Source of the DNA: CAG-877 sp963645945
GTDB lineage: Bacteria > Bacillota_I > Bacilli_A > RF39 > UBA660
NCBI GenBank assembly: GCA_963645945.1
Contig: CAVIUA010000010.1
Coordinates: 1-36,615 of the forward strand
Length of the DNA: 36,615 nucleotides
Direction of reading: 5' to 3'
Shown here: piece by piece, positions 14,688 through 22,884 of the stretch
Layout of the letters: every line of letters begins with the position of its first letter
Numbering within the stretch: the stretch's first letter is position 1
Program-made: the position numbers and the translations under genes
Notes under the pieces: model-generated
Told to the model about the DNA's origin: nothing
The model's database searches: none
The model's input: the letters and a program-made list of their open reading frames with translations, nothing else

Positions 14688-15782
14688 ATGCAAGAAGCTG
14701 CGTTAAAATTTATTAAAGAAATAAACTCACATGGTTATGAGTCTTATATAGTTGGTGGTTTTGTTAGAGACTATTTACTGGGTATTGAATCACATGATAT
14801 TGATATAGCAACTAATGCTACACCTAAAGAAATAAAAGAAATATTTGAGGATAGTTGTTTACCTGCTGAAGATTATGGTTCTGTTACTGTTATAAGTAAA
14901 GGTATTCGATTTGAAATTACAACATATAGAAAAGATATTAGTTATATTAATAATAGAAGACCAGCTGAGGTTAAATATATAGATAATTTAAAGGATGATT
15001 TATTAAGAAGAGACTTTACTATTAACGCTATTTGTATGGATGAATCTGGTGAAATAATAGATTTATTATCTGGAAAAGATGATATAGAGAAAAAAGTTAT
15101 TAGAACTATAGGGGATGCTAATCATAAGTTTGAAGAAGATTGTCTTAGAATTTTAAGAGCTGTAAGATTTGCTACTATATTGGACTTTGATTTAGATGAT
15201 GATGTGATTAAAGCAATTTACTCATATAAATTTTTACTTAAGAATTTATCTTATTATAGAAAAAAAGAAGAATTAGATAAGATTTTTACTTGTAGTAATA
15301 GTATGAAAGGTATTAAGCTCTTATTAGACTTTGGATTAGATGTGGAGTTAGAACTTCCTAAGTTAAAAGATGTTAATAATACTGATGATTTGATAGCTGT
15401 ATGGAGTATTTTAAATGTTGTTGATAAATATCCTTTTACTAGTAATGAAAAAGAACTTATTCATAATGTTAATGAAGCTTTGAAATTAAATAATTTAGAT
15501 CCTATGGCTTTATATAAATATGGTCTTTATGTTAATAGTGTTGCTGGTGGTATAAAAGGACTTGATAAGAAAAAAATTACAGAATCTTATGCTAACTTAG
15601 CCATTCATTCTAAGAAGGATTTAAATATTTCTTGTGATATGATACTTAAAGCTTTAAATAAGAAGCCTGGTAGCTATTTAAAAGAGATATATGATGATTT
15701 AATTCATGAGGTATTGTATAGAAAAGTTAAAAATGAGAAAAAAGATATATTAAAATATATTGTTGGTAAATATACTGATTAA
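14688..15782 (+). CDS. cca: CCA tRNA nucleotidyltransferase
   Basis: Class II template-independent polymerase that adds or repairs the 3' CCA end of tRNAs. The 364 residues begin with the nucleotidyltransferase head: IVGGFVRDYLLG, then HDIDIATNATP with the two catalytic aspartates. RRDFTINAICMD and RILRAVRFA follow. The C-terminal body and tail are shorter than in B. subtilis (397 residues) and are the least conserved part. A poly(A) polymerase is the alternative class II product, but Bacilli use this enzyme for CCA addition. GATGGTGAT lies before the ATG. dnaD follows after 34 bases with no terminator between. Confidence 0.92.
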   Translation: MQEAALKFIKEINSHGYESYIVGGFVRDYLLGIESHDIDIATNATPKEIKEIFEDSCLPAEDYGSVTVISKGIRFEITTYRKDISYINNRRPAEVKYIDNLKDDLLRRDFTINAICMDESGEIIDLLSGKDDIEKKVIRTIGDANHKFEEDCLRILRAVRFATILDFDLDDDVIKAIYSYKFLLKNLSYYRKKEELDKIFTCSNSMKGIKLLLDFGLDVELELPKLKDVNNTDDLIAVWSILNVVDKYPFTSNEKELIHNVNEALKLNNLDPMALYKYGLYVNSVAGGIKGLDKKKITESYANLAIHSKKDLNISCDMILKALNKKPGSYLKEIYDDLIHEVLYRKVKNEKKDILKYIVGKYTD

Positions 15783-15816
15783 TGTTATTATATATACTTA
15801 AAAGAGGTGATATATA

Positions 15817-16491
15817 TTGAAAAGTGCTAAATTGATAGATATTTTTAAGCAGGGACATATTGTTATTCCTCTTTTTATGTTACAACATTATAAAGAATTG
15901 AAGTTAGAAATAGGGGAGTTTCTATTTTTAATGTATTTATATAATTTGGGTAATAAGTTTATATTTGATCCTAGTAAGTTTGCTAGTGACTTAAATTTAG
16001 AAATTAAAGATATTATGAATTATATAGGTACTCTTTCTGATAAACATTTTATTAGAGTAGAGGTTATGAAAAATGATAAGGGTCTTATGGAAGAAATGGT
16101 TTTGATGGATGACTTTTATAGTAAGTTATCTTTTATTACTATGGATGAAGTTAATAATGTTTCTTCTGCTGATAGTTCTAATATTTATGAGGTTATAGAA
16201 AAGGAATTTGGTAGAACTCTTAGTCCAATGGAATACGAAATTATTAGAGCTTGGTTAGATAATGATATGAGTGAGGAACTTATTCAAGAAGCCATTAAAG
16301 AAGCTACTTATAATGGAGTTTCTAATTTGAGATATATTGATAAAATTTTATATGAATGGTCTAAACTTGGTATAAAGACAGCAAAAGATGTTTTTGATAA
16401 TAAGAAGAAAAAAACTAAGGCTAAAGAAGATTCTTCTGGTGATGTTGATATGGATATTATGGACTGGGACTGGTTTGACGATGATGAATAG
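15817..16491 (+). CDS. dnaD: DnaD-like primosomal protein
   Basis: Replication initiation and restart protein that remodels DNA and helps load the replicative helicase with DnaB and DnaI. The 224 residues have an N-terminal winged-helix region (about 1-100) and the DDBH2 domain (about 125-200) with its signature YIDKILYEWSKLGI. The tail is very acidic (ends DWDWFDDDE). The start is TTG: AGAGGTGAT lies 6-7 bases upstream and no ATG fits. The nth start overlaps the end of this gene, as in the Bacillus dnaD-nth pair, so the two are probably translationally coupled. Confidence 0.9.
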   Translation: MKSAKLIDIFKQGHIVIPLFMLQHYKELKLEIGEFLFLMYLYNLGNKFIFDPSKFASDLNLEIKDIMNYIGTLSDKHFIRVEVMKNDKGLMEEMVLMDDFYSKLSFITMDEVNNVSSADSSNIYEVIEKEFGRTLSPMEYEIIRAWLDNDMSEELIQEAIKEATYNGVSNLRYIDKILYEWSKLGIKTAKDVFDNKKKKTKAKEDSSGDVDMDIMDWDWFDDDE

Positions 16492-17101
16492 AATTGAAGA
16501 ATATCTTGATTATTTATTTCCGAATCCTAAGTGTGAAATTAATTATACTAAGGATTATGAGTTGCTTATTGCTGTAGTTTTGAGTGCTCAATCTACTGAT
16601 AAACGAGTTAATTCTGTAACTTCTATATTATTTTCAAAATATCCTTCTTTAGATGCTTTAAAAAATGCTTCTGTTAAGGATTTGGAGTTAATTATTAGAC
16701 CAGTAGGGTCTTATCATAAAAAGTCTTTATACGTTTTAAATATTGCTCGAAAATTATGTGATGAATATAATGGTATTGTTCCAAATGATAGAGAAATATT
16801 AGAGTCATTTCAAGGTGTTGGTAGAAAGACAGCTAATGTTTTTCTGAGTGAATTTTATAATGAACCAGCTATTGCCGTTGATACTCATGTTGAAAGAGTT
16901 TCTAAAAGATTAAGACTTGCTTATGCTAAAGATAATGTTCTTACAATAGAAAAGAAACTGATGAAAAGGTTTCCTGAAGAGTCTTGGTCTAAAAGGCATT
17001 TACAAATAGTTTTATTTGGAAGATATTATTGTAAGGCGGTTAAACCTTTGTGTGATGACTGTAAATTAAAAAATATATGTAAAAAAAATACTAGCTTATA
17101 A
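16484..17101 (+). CDS. nth: Endonuclease III
   Basis: Bifunctional DNA glycosylase/AP lyase that removes oxidised pyrimidines. The 205 residues contain LLIAVVLSAQSTDKRVN, the helix-hairpin-helix FQGVGRKTANV with the catalytic Lys, the catalytic Asp in VDTHVERVSKRL, and the C-terminal 4Fe-4S ligands in a C-x6-C-x2-C-x5-C pattern. Two adjacent ATGs at 16481 and 16484 both overlap the dnaD stop, and I cannot separate them. The frame is open further upstream inside dnaD, but those residues have no family match. It ends in a hairpin shared with convergent ponA. Confidence 0.95.
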   Translation: MNRIEEYLDYLFPNPKCEINYTKDYELLIAVVLSAQSTDKRVNSVTSILFSKYPSLDALKNASVKDLELIIRPVGSYHKKSLYVLNIARKLCDEYNGIVPNDREILESFQGVGRKTANVFLSEFYNEPAIAVDTHVERVSKRLRLAYAKDNVLTIEKKLMKRFPEESWSKRHLQIVLFGRYYCKAVKPLCDDCKLKNICKKNTSL

Positions 17102-17117
17102 TTGCTAGTATTTTTTT
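17087..17117. terminator. Bidirectional terminator between nth and ponA
   Basis: AATACTAGC (17087-17095), 8-nt loop, GCTAGTATT (17104-17112): a 9-bp stem. A T-run follows on the plus strand and an A-run precedes it (17081-17088), giving a T-run on the minus strand. It serves both convergent genes. Confidence 0.9.
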
Positions 17118-20043
17118 ATTCTGATGTATCTTTTGTTGCTGTAATCGTTGTTGATAAAATTTTCTTTTTATTTTCATAACTGATAGTACATGTTACTGGC
17201 CAAGTTCCTGGTATACTTAATGAATCTGGTGTACATGATTCAATTGTTGCATTTACCATGGAACCATTATTTTTAACTATGAAGTCTCTATTTATATTAA
17301 AATCTAGTGAACCTGATGATGGTATTGTTGTTAAGCCTATATATTGTAATTCTAGATTTTCTTCTTCTGCGTCTTCTAATGTATATGTTGATGCTTGACT
17401 TTGTATACCTGAATAACTCTTGTATGTTGCTATTACTTTATATGTACCGTATGGTGTAGATGTTGGTGTATATGTAAATGATGTTTTTTCTGTAAAACCA
17501 ATGAGTGTATTGTTGTAGTATACATTGTATCCAAATGTTCCATAGTCTTCATCATCAATATCAGATGTACTTACTGATTTCCAACTTAATGTTACTTTTT
17601 TTGTTATTTTACTATATTTTGCTGTAAAGTTTTCTGGTGCTGATAATTTTTCTTCTACGTATGTTTCTTCTGGTTCATATCCTTTTTTGAAATATTCATA
17701 AACTATCGTTCCAGAATAACTGCTGCTTGCTAATTTAGCTGGATTTGAACCTTGTACTACACCAACTTTAACAACACTACTTGGTTGTTCGAAGGCTTCT
17801 CTGTTTGATTCCATTGCTCCTGAATTTATTAGGGCATTGAATATTTTATCTTTTTGTATTGTTGCTGGTATATTGTGCAAGCAATACTCTCTGTCAATGT
17901 TGTCATATCCATACCAAAGTGCTATGGCTGTTTTTGTTGAGTATCCTACAATCCAGGAATCTCTTATGGCATCACTTGGTAGATTATATTTACTTATTGT
18001 TTGTGAGTCATAGTTTGTTGTTCCTGTTTTACGAGCAACATTATTTGGATTACCACCGTTTAGATTAACGTCTTGTAAAACACTTGTAATCATATAGGCT
18101 GTTGAATCTGACATTGCTTTTCTTTTAATTACATAATTATCACTGTTATGTTCTTTTGTTTCGTTTGTATTTTTAAATACAATTTTACTTACACTGTATG
18201 GTTCATTATAATATCCACCGTTTGAGAAAGCAGAATATGCAGCACTCATTTCTAATGGATTGGTACCAGTAAATGCTCCAATTGCATGTGCTTCATGTAT
18301 TTTAGATGGTTCTTCCGTTTTATTTTTACTGTTTACACATTTCATTGTATTTGTGTCATATGTGTATCCAGAATCACAAACTTCCGGACTTATTCCTAAA
18401 TTTGATACAAATTCTAATATTTTTTTGTTTTCTACTTGTTGAAATGCTTTTAAGGCTGGGATATTACGTGATGTTGATAGGGCACGTCTTAATGTTATTG
18501 TTCCATAATATCCATTATCCCAGTTATTTATTTTTCTTCCATCTGAATATGTGTATGGTGCATCATCAAAAAGTGTATATGTTGACATGTTATTGTATTC
18601 GATTCCTGGTCCATAATCAAATAATGGTTTTGCTGTTGAACCTGGTTGTCGTTTGTTTTCGGTTGCATAGTTCCATTGTCCTTTTGCATTTGCTGTTCGT
18701 CCATTTATGTTTCGTCCGTTTCCGATTGCTAGTATCTTGCCTGTTTCTGTATCTAGTACTGCAACTCCTGCTTGGACTTTATCATTTATCCAAGTATAAC
18801 TTTCTCCATTCATTACACTATTTACGGCATTTTGTTTTGTTCTATCTAAGTTTGTGTAAACTGTTAATGGTGTAGTATATGGATTTATTCCATACTTTTC
18901 TTTTATTTCATCAACAACTGTATCTATGTATCCAGTATATTCGCTATTGTATGTGCTTTCTGTTGATGTTGCGATTAATGAAGATACTGGAATACTATTG
19001 GCTAATTTTTCTTCTTCTGCTGTAATATATCCATGTCTTTTCATTAAATATAAAACGGTTTTTCTTCTTTCTTCAGCTCTTTCTGGGTGTTCTTCAGGAT
19101 TGTAGTAATTTGGTGATTTAAACATACCTGCTAGGGTTGCTGCTTCACTTAAGTTTAATTCACTTACTGTTTTTCCGAAATATGTTTGGGCTGCTTCTTG
19201 AACTCCATATACATTTCCAGATAAGTAATGGTTGTTTACATAATATTCAATTATTTGTTCTTTGCTACAATTCTTTTCTAGTTTAAATATTGCTAGATAA
19301 ATATCTTCAAATTTACGAACTATACCGTCAATACCTTCAGTTGCATATGCATTTGTTAAACTATTTTTTACTACTTGCATTGTTAGAGTAGAGGCACCAC
19401 CTGCATTTGAACTTTTATGTAATAATTTTGCTGCTACCTGTCCAATTGATGCTTTTAAAAATCTTGGAGCATCAAATCCATTATGTTGAAAGAATCTTGA
19501 ATCTTCTGTTGCAATGATTGCGTCAATTAATACTTCTGGTAAATCTTCATATTTAACTTTTTCACGCATTTCACTTCCAAGTTTTGCATATTCTTGATTA
19601 TTTATATCTAAGAATGTTGTATTCTCTTGTGTTTCAAGCTTAGATGTAACATATTTAGGATCAGCGTCTATTTTTATATATATTAAGAATGCTGTGAATG
19701 CACATAATAATATAATTCCAAGTCCTAAAATAATCATTAAAATTATTTTTGCGATTTTTTTAGTTTTTTTACCAGATTTGCATTTTTCTAGTATTTTAGC
19801 AACACCAACGATTATGGCAATACCAACACCAGTTAGTAGTGCAAAGAATGTTCCAAGTGTAAAATAACATAATAGTACAATAATTACAAAAACTATTGCA
19901 CATACTAATTTTGCTTGTTTTTCTTCTTTAGAAGATACAGTAGTTACACGTTTCTTTATATTTTTTGTATTATTTGTGCTACGTCTTGTAGTACTTGGTT
20001 TCTTATTATTAGGTCTTCGTCTTTTTATTTCTTTTTTTTGCAT
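17116..20043 (-). CDS. ponA: Class A penicillin-binding protein (PBP1-type)
   Basis: Bifunctional peptidoglycan glycosyltransferase/transpeptidase. The 975 residues begin with a basic cytoplasmic tail (1-45). Three hydrophobic segments follow (about 47-62, 63-83 and 97-123) instead of the usual single anchor. The GT51 domain has the catalytic Glu180 in ATEDSRFFQHNGFD, and STLTMQVVKN. The transpeptidase domain has SxxK at 469-472 (STAK), SxN at 525-527 (SRN) and KTGT at 672-675. The C-terminus adds an Fn3 domain (about 802-888) and an Ig-like domain (about 900-970) with two cysteines, C937 and C952. GGAGGT lies before the ATG at 20043, inside the end of recU; only 1 base separates the genes, as in the Bacillus recU-ponA operon. 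An upstream in-frame start lacks a ribosome binding site. Confidence 0.95.
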   Translation of the reverse strand: MQKKEIKRRRPNNKKPSTTRRSTNNTKNIKKRVTTVSSKEEKQAKLVCAIVFVIIVLLCYFTLGTFFALLTGVGIAIIVGVAKILEKCKSGKKTKKIAKIILMIILGLGIILLCAFTAFLIYIKIDADPKYVTSKLETQENTTFLDINNQEYAKLGSEMREKVKYEDLPEVLIDAIIATEDSRFFQHNGFDAPRFLKASIGQVAAKLLHKSSNAGGASTLTMQVVKNSLTNAYATEGIDGIVRKFEDIYLAIFKLEKNCSKEQIIEYYVNNHYLSGNVYGVQEAAQTYFGKTVSELNLSEAATLAGMFKSPNYYNPEEHPERAEERRKTVLYLMKRHGYITAEEEKLANSIPVSSLIATSTESTYNSEYTGYIDTVVDEIKEKYGINPYTTPLTVYTNLDRTKQNAVNSVMNGESYTWINDKVQAGVAVLDTETGKILAIGNGRNINGRTANAKGQWNYATENKRQPGSTAKPLFDYGPGIEYNNMSTYTLFDDAPYTYSDGRKINNWDNGYYGTITLRRALSTSRNIPALKAFQQVENKKILEFVSNLGISPEVCDSGYTYDTNTMKCVNSKNKTEEPSKIHEAHAIGAFTGTNPLEMSAAYSAFSNGGYYNEPYSVSKIVFKNTNETKEHNSDNYVIKRKAMSDSTAYMITSVLQDVNLNGGNPNNVARKTGTTNYDSQTISKYNLPSDAIRDSWIVGYSTKTAIALWYGYDNIDREYCLHNIPATIQKDKIFNALINSGAMESNREAFEQPSSVVKVGVVQGSNPAKLASSSYSGTIVYEYFKKGYEPEETYVEEKLSAPENFTAKYSKITKKVTLSWKSVSTSDIDDEDYGTFGYNVYYNNTLIGFTEKTSFTYTPTSTPYGTYKVIATYKSYSGIQSQASTYTLEDAEEENLELQYIGLTTIPSSGSLDFNINRDFIVKNNGSMVNATIESCTPDSLSIPGTWPVTCTISYENKKKILSTTITATKDTSE

Positions 20044-20044
20044 T

Positions 20045-20611
20045 TTAAATACCTCCAATAATTTGATCAATTACTTTTAAATAATCGACCCTTGGTATAT
20101 AACCTTCTTTTACTTGATGAGCTTTTTCCTTGAAGAAAGATATTGGTATTGATTCTCTTTTATTACTTTCTATAAACTCGATTAAGTCATTTGCCATTAA
20201 TAGATATGTTTCATTTAAACTGGTGAAACGGACTATTAAAAAAGCAATTCCTTTATGGTTATATATGTTTCTTAAATGTTGTATTTGATGAGGATGAATG
20301 TTTCTTAATGAAAATGAAGTTTTATTTTTTGTTTCTTTAGCTTCAAAATCAATATATTTTCCATCATATATACCATTGTAATCTGTTGTCGATGGTACAG
20401 TGAAGAAAGCTTGTGTTATGACTGCTTTATCTCTAGACGGATAATTTACTTTTGTTATTTTTACAGGTGTTGGCTTTTTATATATGTATGCTTTATCTAT
20501 ACTTCTATAATATTCATTCGTTGTATTTAAGTCATTTTCTAAAGCCATTCCTCTATTGCCAAATATCACTTCATGATTATTATTTTTTATAATGCCATTT
20601 GGATAGTTCAT
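20045..20611 (-). CDS. recU: Holliday junction resolvase RecU
   Basis: Structure-specific endonuclease that resolves recombination intermediates, typical of Firmicutes. The 188 residues contain NRGMALENDLN near the N-terminus, and the PD-(D/E)xK active site in TDYNGIYDGKYIDFEAKETK, with the Asp residues and the E-x-K, followed by HPHQIQHL. AATAGGTGAT lies before the start; a GTG one codon upstream (20614) is possible. It is the first gene of a recU-ponA operon divergent from gpsB. Confidence 0.94.
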   Translation of the reverse strand: MNYPNGIIKNNNHEVIFGNRGMALENDLNTTNEYYRSIDKAYIYKKPTPVKITKVNYPSRDKAVITQAFFTVPSTTDYNGIYDGKYIDFEAKETKNKTSFSLRNIHPHQIQHLRNIYNHKGIAFLIVRFTSLNETYLLMANDLIEFIESNKRESIPISFFKEKAHQVKEGYIPRVDYLKVIDQIIGGI

Positions 20612-20628
20612 CACATCACCTATTGTTT

Positions 20629-20657
20629 ATTATACTATAATATGTTGATTATTTCTA
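20629..20657 (-). promoter_or_regulatory. Probable promoter of recU-ponA
   Basis: Minus strand: TATAAT (20634-20629) with a weak TAGAAA (20657-20652) at 17 bases. The -10 lies 18 bases from the start codon. Confidence 0.5.
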
Positions 20658-20751
20658 TAATTTATCTTTAATTTTATGAGTTATTTTGACTTTTGTTGTC
20701 GAATTTATGATTACTTATTTTTTTTAGTGTATTATGGTATTGGTGATATGA

Positions 20752-20874
20752 ATGAATAACTTTGAAGTAATAAGATTACTTAATAAAATGATTAATAATA
20801 CTGAATATGTTAAAATTAATACAAAATTAACTTATGCTTTAAGTAGGTTAGCAATTGACAAAAATAAGCATTAA
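20752..20874 (+). CDS. Possible 40-residue small protein
   Basis: ATG at 20752 opens a 40-codon frame (begins MNNFEVIRLLNKMINNTEY, ends AIDKNKH) with GGTGAT at good spacing and a TAA stop. An ATG four bases upstream gives only three codons. Predicted mostly helical, basic, no membrane segment, no match that I recognise. Its 3' end contains the -35 of the gpsB promoter. A short frame like this could be chance, but the ribosome binding site and the location in an otherwise empty 290-base gap favour a real gene. Confidence 0.45.
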   Translation: MNNFEVIRLLNKMINNTEYVKINTKLTYALSRLAIDKNKH

Positions 20875-20883
20875 TGACATAAT
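20855..20883 (+). promoter_or_regulatory. Sigma-A promoter of gpsB (and probably rnpB)
   Basis: TTGACA (20855-20860), 17-bp spacer, CATAAT (20878-20883) preceded by TGA. The start codon of gpsB is 25 bases downstream. rnpB follows gpsB with no separate promoter visible. Confidence 0.8.
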
Positions 20884-20908
20884 ATTACTGTAAGGGATTG
20901 GTGATTTA

Positions 20909-21259
20909 ATGTATCAAAATAGAATTACACTTAAGCCACAAGATATTTTGGAGAAGGAATTTAAAATTGATACTCGTGGTTATAGATTAAAAGAAGTTGA
21001 TCAATTTTTAGATGTAATTATTGGTGATTATGAGCAATTTTATGATATAATAAGCAACTTAGAGAAGGAAAAAACTGATTTGATGGCAGAAATTGTCAAT
21101 TTAAAGCAGGAACTTCGTAATTCCAAGTTGAGTATGGAAGTTGTTCGTAATAACGAAAGTGCAGAAGTTAGCAATGTCGATGTTATTCGTAGACTATCTC
21201 AACTTGAAAAATTGGTTTATGCTAACATGAAAGAAAAAGAAGAAAGGGAAAACAATTAA
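20909..21259 (+). CDS. gpsB: Cell division protein GpsB (DivIVA family)
   Basis: Coiled-coil adaptor that directs PBP1 between division site and side wall and works with EzrA. The 116 residues have the DivIVA-type membrane-binding head, with DILEKEFKIDTRGYRLKEVD and DQFLDVI, then a coiled coil (about 45-80) and a C-terminal helix VDVIRRLSQLEKLVY that is diagnostic of GpsB rather than DivIVA. It is slightly longer than B. subtilis GpsB (98). Gene order recU/ponA-gpsB-rnpB is the Bacillus order. Its stop codon lies within the predicted P1 helix of RNase P RNA. Confidence 0.93.
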   Translation: MYQNRITLKPQDILEKEFKIDTRGYRLKEVDQFLDVIIGDYEQFYDIISNLEKEKTDLMAEIVNLKQELRNSKLSMEVVRNNESAEVSNVDVIRRLSQLEKLVYANMKEKEERENN

Positions 21260-21617
21260 TATATAGACAAACGCTGGAATTCTTGAAGTTCTTGAGGAAA
21301 GTCCATGCTCGCACAGTCTGCGATGACTGTAGTGATCGTTCCTAGGGAATAAATAACCTAGGGTAGCTTTTGCTAACGGCGGAGTTTGTATCTAAGTCTT
21401 TGATATGATACAAAACCATAAAGTGCCACAGTGACGATTTTTTTGGAAACAAAAAAGTGAAACGCGGTAAACCCAACGAGCGAGAAACCCAAATAATTTG
21501 GTAGGGGAGTTCTATGAGGAAAAATGAATCTGATTAGAGACCGGTTAATAGCTGGTAGATAAATGTTTGTCGCTTAGGTAACTAAGAACAGAACATGGCT
21601 TATTTATATTATTGTTT
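21250..21617 (+). ncRNA. rnpB: RNase P RNA, Bacillus (B) type
   Basis: Catalytic RNA that matures tRNA 5' ends. Conserved elements in order: GAGGAAAGTCC with CATGCTCGCAC (about 21294-21318), the B-type GTGCCACAGTGACG, GAAACGCGGTAAACCC, GCGAGAAACCCAAAT with GGTAGGGG, and the 3' P4 strand AGAACATGGCTTA. Ends are inferred from P1: 21250-21263 can pair with 21605-21617 with one bulge. That would place the 5' end inside the last codons of gpsB; if P1 is shorter, the RNA begins near 21258-21265. Confidence 0.95.
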
Positions 21618-21635
21618 ATTATGTGAGGTGTTAAT

Positions 21636-22127
21636 GTGAAAGAGTTAGGCGATTATTTGAAGCGAACTCGTATCAGTAATGGTGTTAGTATTGCTGAGGC
21701 AGCTGAAGATTTGGATCTTTCGACAGTGCAACTCGAAAATATAGAATCTGGTAATGTTAAAGCTTTTAAAGATGTTTATGCTTTAAAAGAAGATGTGAGA
21801 CAATATGCTAAGTATTTAGGTCTTAATCCAGAAAAAGTTATTGATGAATTTAATGGCTTTTTATTTGAGCATACTTCTAAAATTTCGTTAGAAGATATAA
21901 AAATGGCTCAAAAGAAAATGGAAGAAGAAGAAAAAAAAGCAACTTCTCCATATACAAAGGAGTATAAGAAAAAAGTTAGTTTTTGGCCTTTTGCTGTTGC
22001 TATTGTTTCTATTATTGTAATTTTTATTATTTTGTATTTAGTTATTAGTTCTATTAATAAAGCCCCAGAAAGAACAAGTGAATTATTATCTAAGGAAAGA
22101 AGGAATATTAGTTATGAATTTGCCTAA
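21636..22127 (+). CDS. RodZ/YmfM-like helix-turn-helix membrane protein, shortened
   Basis: Homologous in layout to RodZ (Bacillus YmfM), which links MreB filaments to the cell wall machinery. The 163 residues have an N-terminal Cro-like HTH (about 1-75; LGDYLKRTRISNGVSIAEAAE is typical), a charged juxtamembrane segment, one transmembrane helix (about 116-138) and only about 25 residues beyond it. The beta-rich extracellular domain of full-length RodZ is absent (B. subtilis YmfM is 288 residues). GAGGTG precedes the GTG start at 21636. Its last codons overlap the start of pgsA by 14 bases. The order ymfM-pgsA-recA matches Bacillus. No mreB is in the window, so the MreB link is inferred from the family. 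Confidence 0.82.
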   Translation: MKELGDYLKRTRISNGVSIAEAAEDLDLSTVQLENIESGNVKAFKDVYALKEDVRQYAKYLGLNPEKVIDEFNGFLFEHTSKISLEDIKMAQKKMEEEEKKATSPYTKEYKKKVSFWPFAVAIVSIIVIFIILYLVISSINKAPERTSELLSKERRNISYEFA

Positions 22128-22725
22128 TAAGCTTACAGTTTTACGTTTGATTTTGTCTGTTGTTGTTATTATTTTGTTAGTTTTTCCATTTTATGCAGTT
22201 GGAGTTCAATTCCCAACATTTAATATTTCTGGAATATCTTCGCCAGTTGAATCACAATATTTTATAGCTGGTATAATATTTATTATTGCTAGTATTACCG
22301 ACTTTTTAGATGGTAAAATTGCTCGTAAATATAATTTAATTACTGATACTGGAAAAATGTTAGATGCTATTGCTGATAAAGTTTTAGTAAACTCTGTTTT
22401 AATTATTTTAGCTGCTCATGGTTTTATTAATGAAATTATTCCAGTAATTATTGTTTTAAGGGATATAGTTGTTAATGCTATTAAAATGGAGGCTGCTGGT
22501 AAAGGAAAGGTAGTTGCTGCCATTGGTGCTGGTAAAATTAAAACTGCTGCTTTAATGACAGGTGTTGCTTTAACATTCTTTTATAATTGGCCATTTGAGC
22601 TTATTAATATAAATGTGAATGAATTACTTTTATATTTTGCTTGTGTTATGTCAATAATATCTGCTGTTCAATATTTTAATATGAATAAGAAAATAATTTT
22701 TCCAGAACAAAAAAATATAAACTAA
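22114..22725 (+). CDS. pgsA: CDP-diacylglycerol-glycerol-3-phosphate 3-phosphatidyltransferase
   Basis: Integral membrane enzyme that makes phosphatidylglycerophosphate, the first step to phosphatidylglycerol. The 203 residues contain the CDP-alcohol phosphotransferase signature DG-x2-AR-x8-G-x3-D-x3-D, read as DGKIARKYNLITDTGKMLD followed by AIAD, and several hydrophobic helices. AAGGAA and AGGAA motifs lie before the ATG at 22114. The frame extends 12 codons further up inside the RodZ-like gene but without family similarity. Co-transcribed with the RodZ-like gene and closed by a terminator before recA. Confidence 0.95.
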   Translation: MNLPNKLTVLRLILSVVVIILLVFPFYAVGVQFPTFNISGISSPVESQYFIAGIIFIIASITDFLDGKIARKYNLITDTGKMLDAIADKVLVNSVLIILAAHGFINEIIPVIIVLRDIVVNAIKMEAAGKGKVVAAIGAGKIKTAALMTGVALTFFYNWPFELININVNELLLYFACVMSIISAVQYFNMNKKIIFPEQKNIN

Positions 22726-22740
22726 TGGAATAATATAGTT

Positions 22741-22769
22741 AAAAATCCTTTTTAATATAAGGATTTTTT
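22741..22769 (+). terminator. Intrinsic terminator of pgsA
   Basis: AAAAATCCTT (22741-22750), 8-nt loop, AAGGATTTTT (22759-22768): a 10-bp stem merging into a run of six T. Confidence 0.87.
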
Positions 22770-22801
22770 CTTTTTCAAAAAAAATAGCTATTCAAATCGA
22801 T

Positions 22802-22815
22802 AAAACAATTGTTCG
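22802..22815 (+). promoter_or_regulatory. LexA (SOS) box candidate upstream of recA
   Basis: AAAACAATTGTTCG matches the Gram-positive SOS box CGAAC-N4-GTTCG at 8 of 10 specified positions, with a perfect right half site. It ends 9 bases before the recA -35, as expected for LexA control of recA. Confidence 0.65.
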
Positions 22816-22824
22816 TAAAAATGC

Positions 22825-22853
22825 TTGCATTTTATTTTTTATTATTATACAAT
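22825..22853 (+). promoter_or_regulatory. Sigma-A promoter of recA
   Basis: TTGCAT (22825-22830), 17-bp spacer, TACAAT (22848-22853). Confidence 0.82.
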
Positions 22854-22884
22854 AGTGTTGTAAGTTATTTAACTAGGAGGAAAT

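Noticed and set aside
18306..18875. Long hydrophobic open frame on the plus strand inside ponA
   Set aside because: It is a shadow of the transpeptidase domain on the minus strand, with no ribosome binding site or known domain.
20748..20759. ATG directly after GGTGAT at 20748
   Set aside because: It gives only three codons before a stop; the ATG at 20752 is the one that opens the 40-codon frame.
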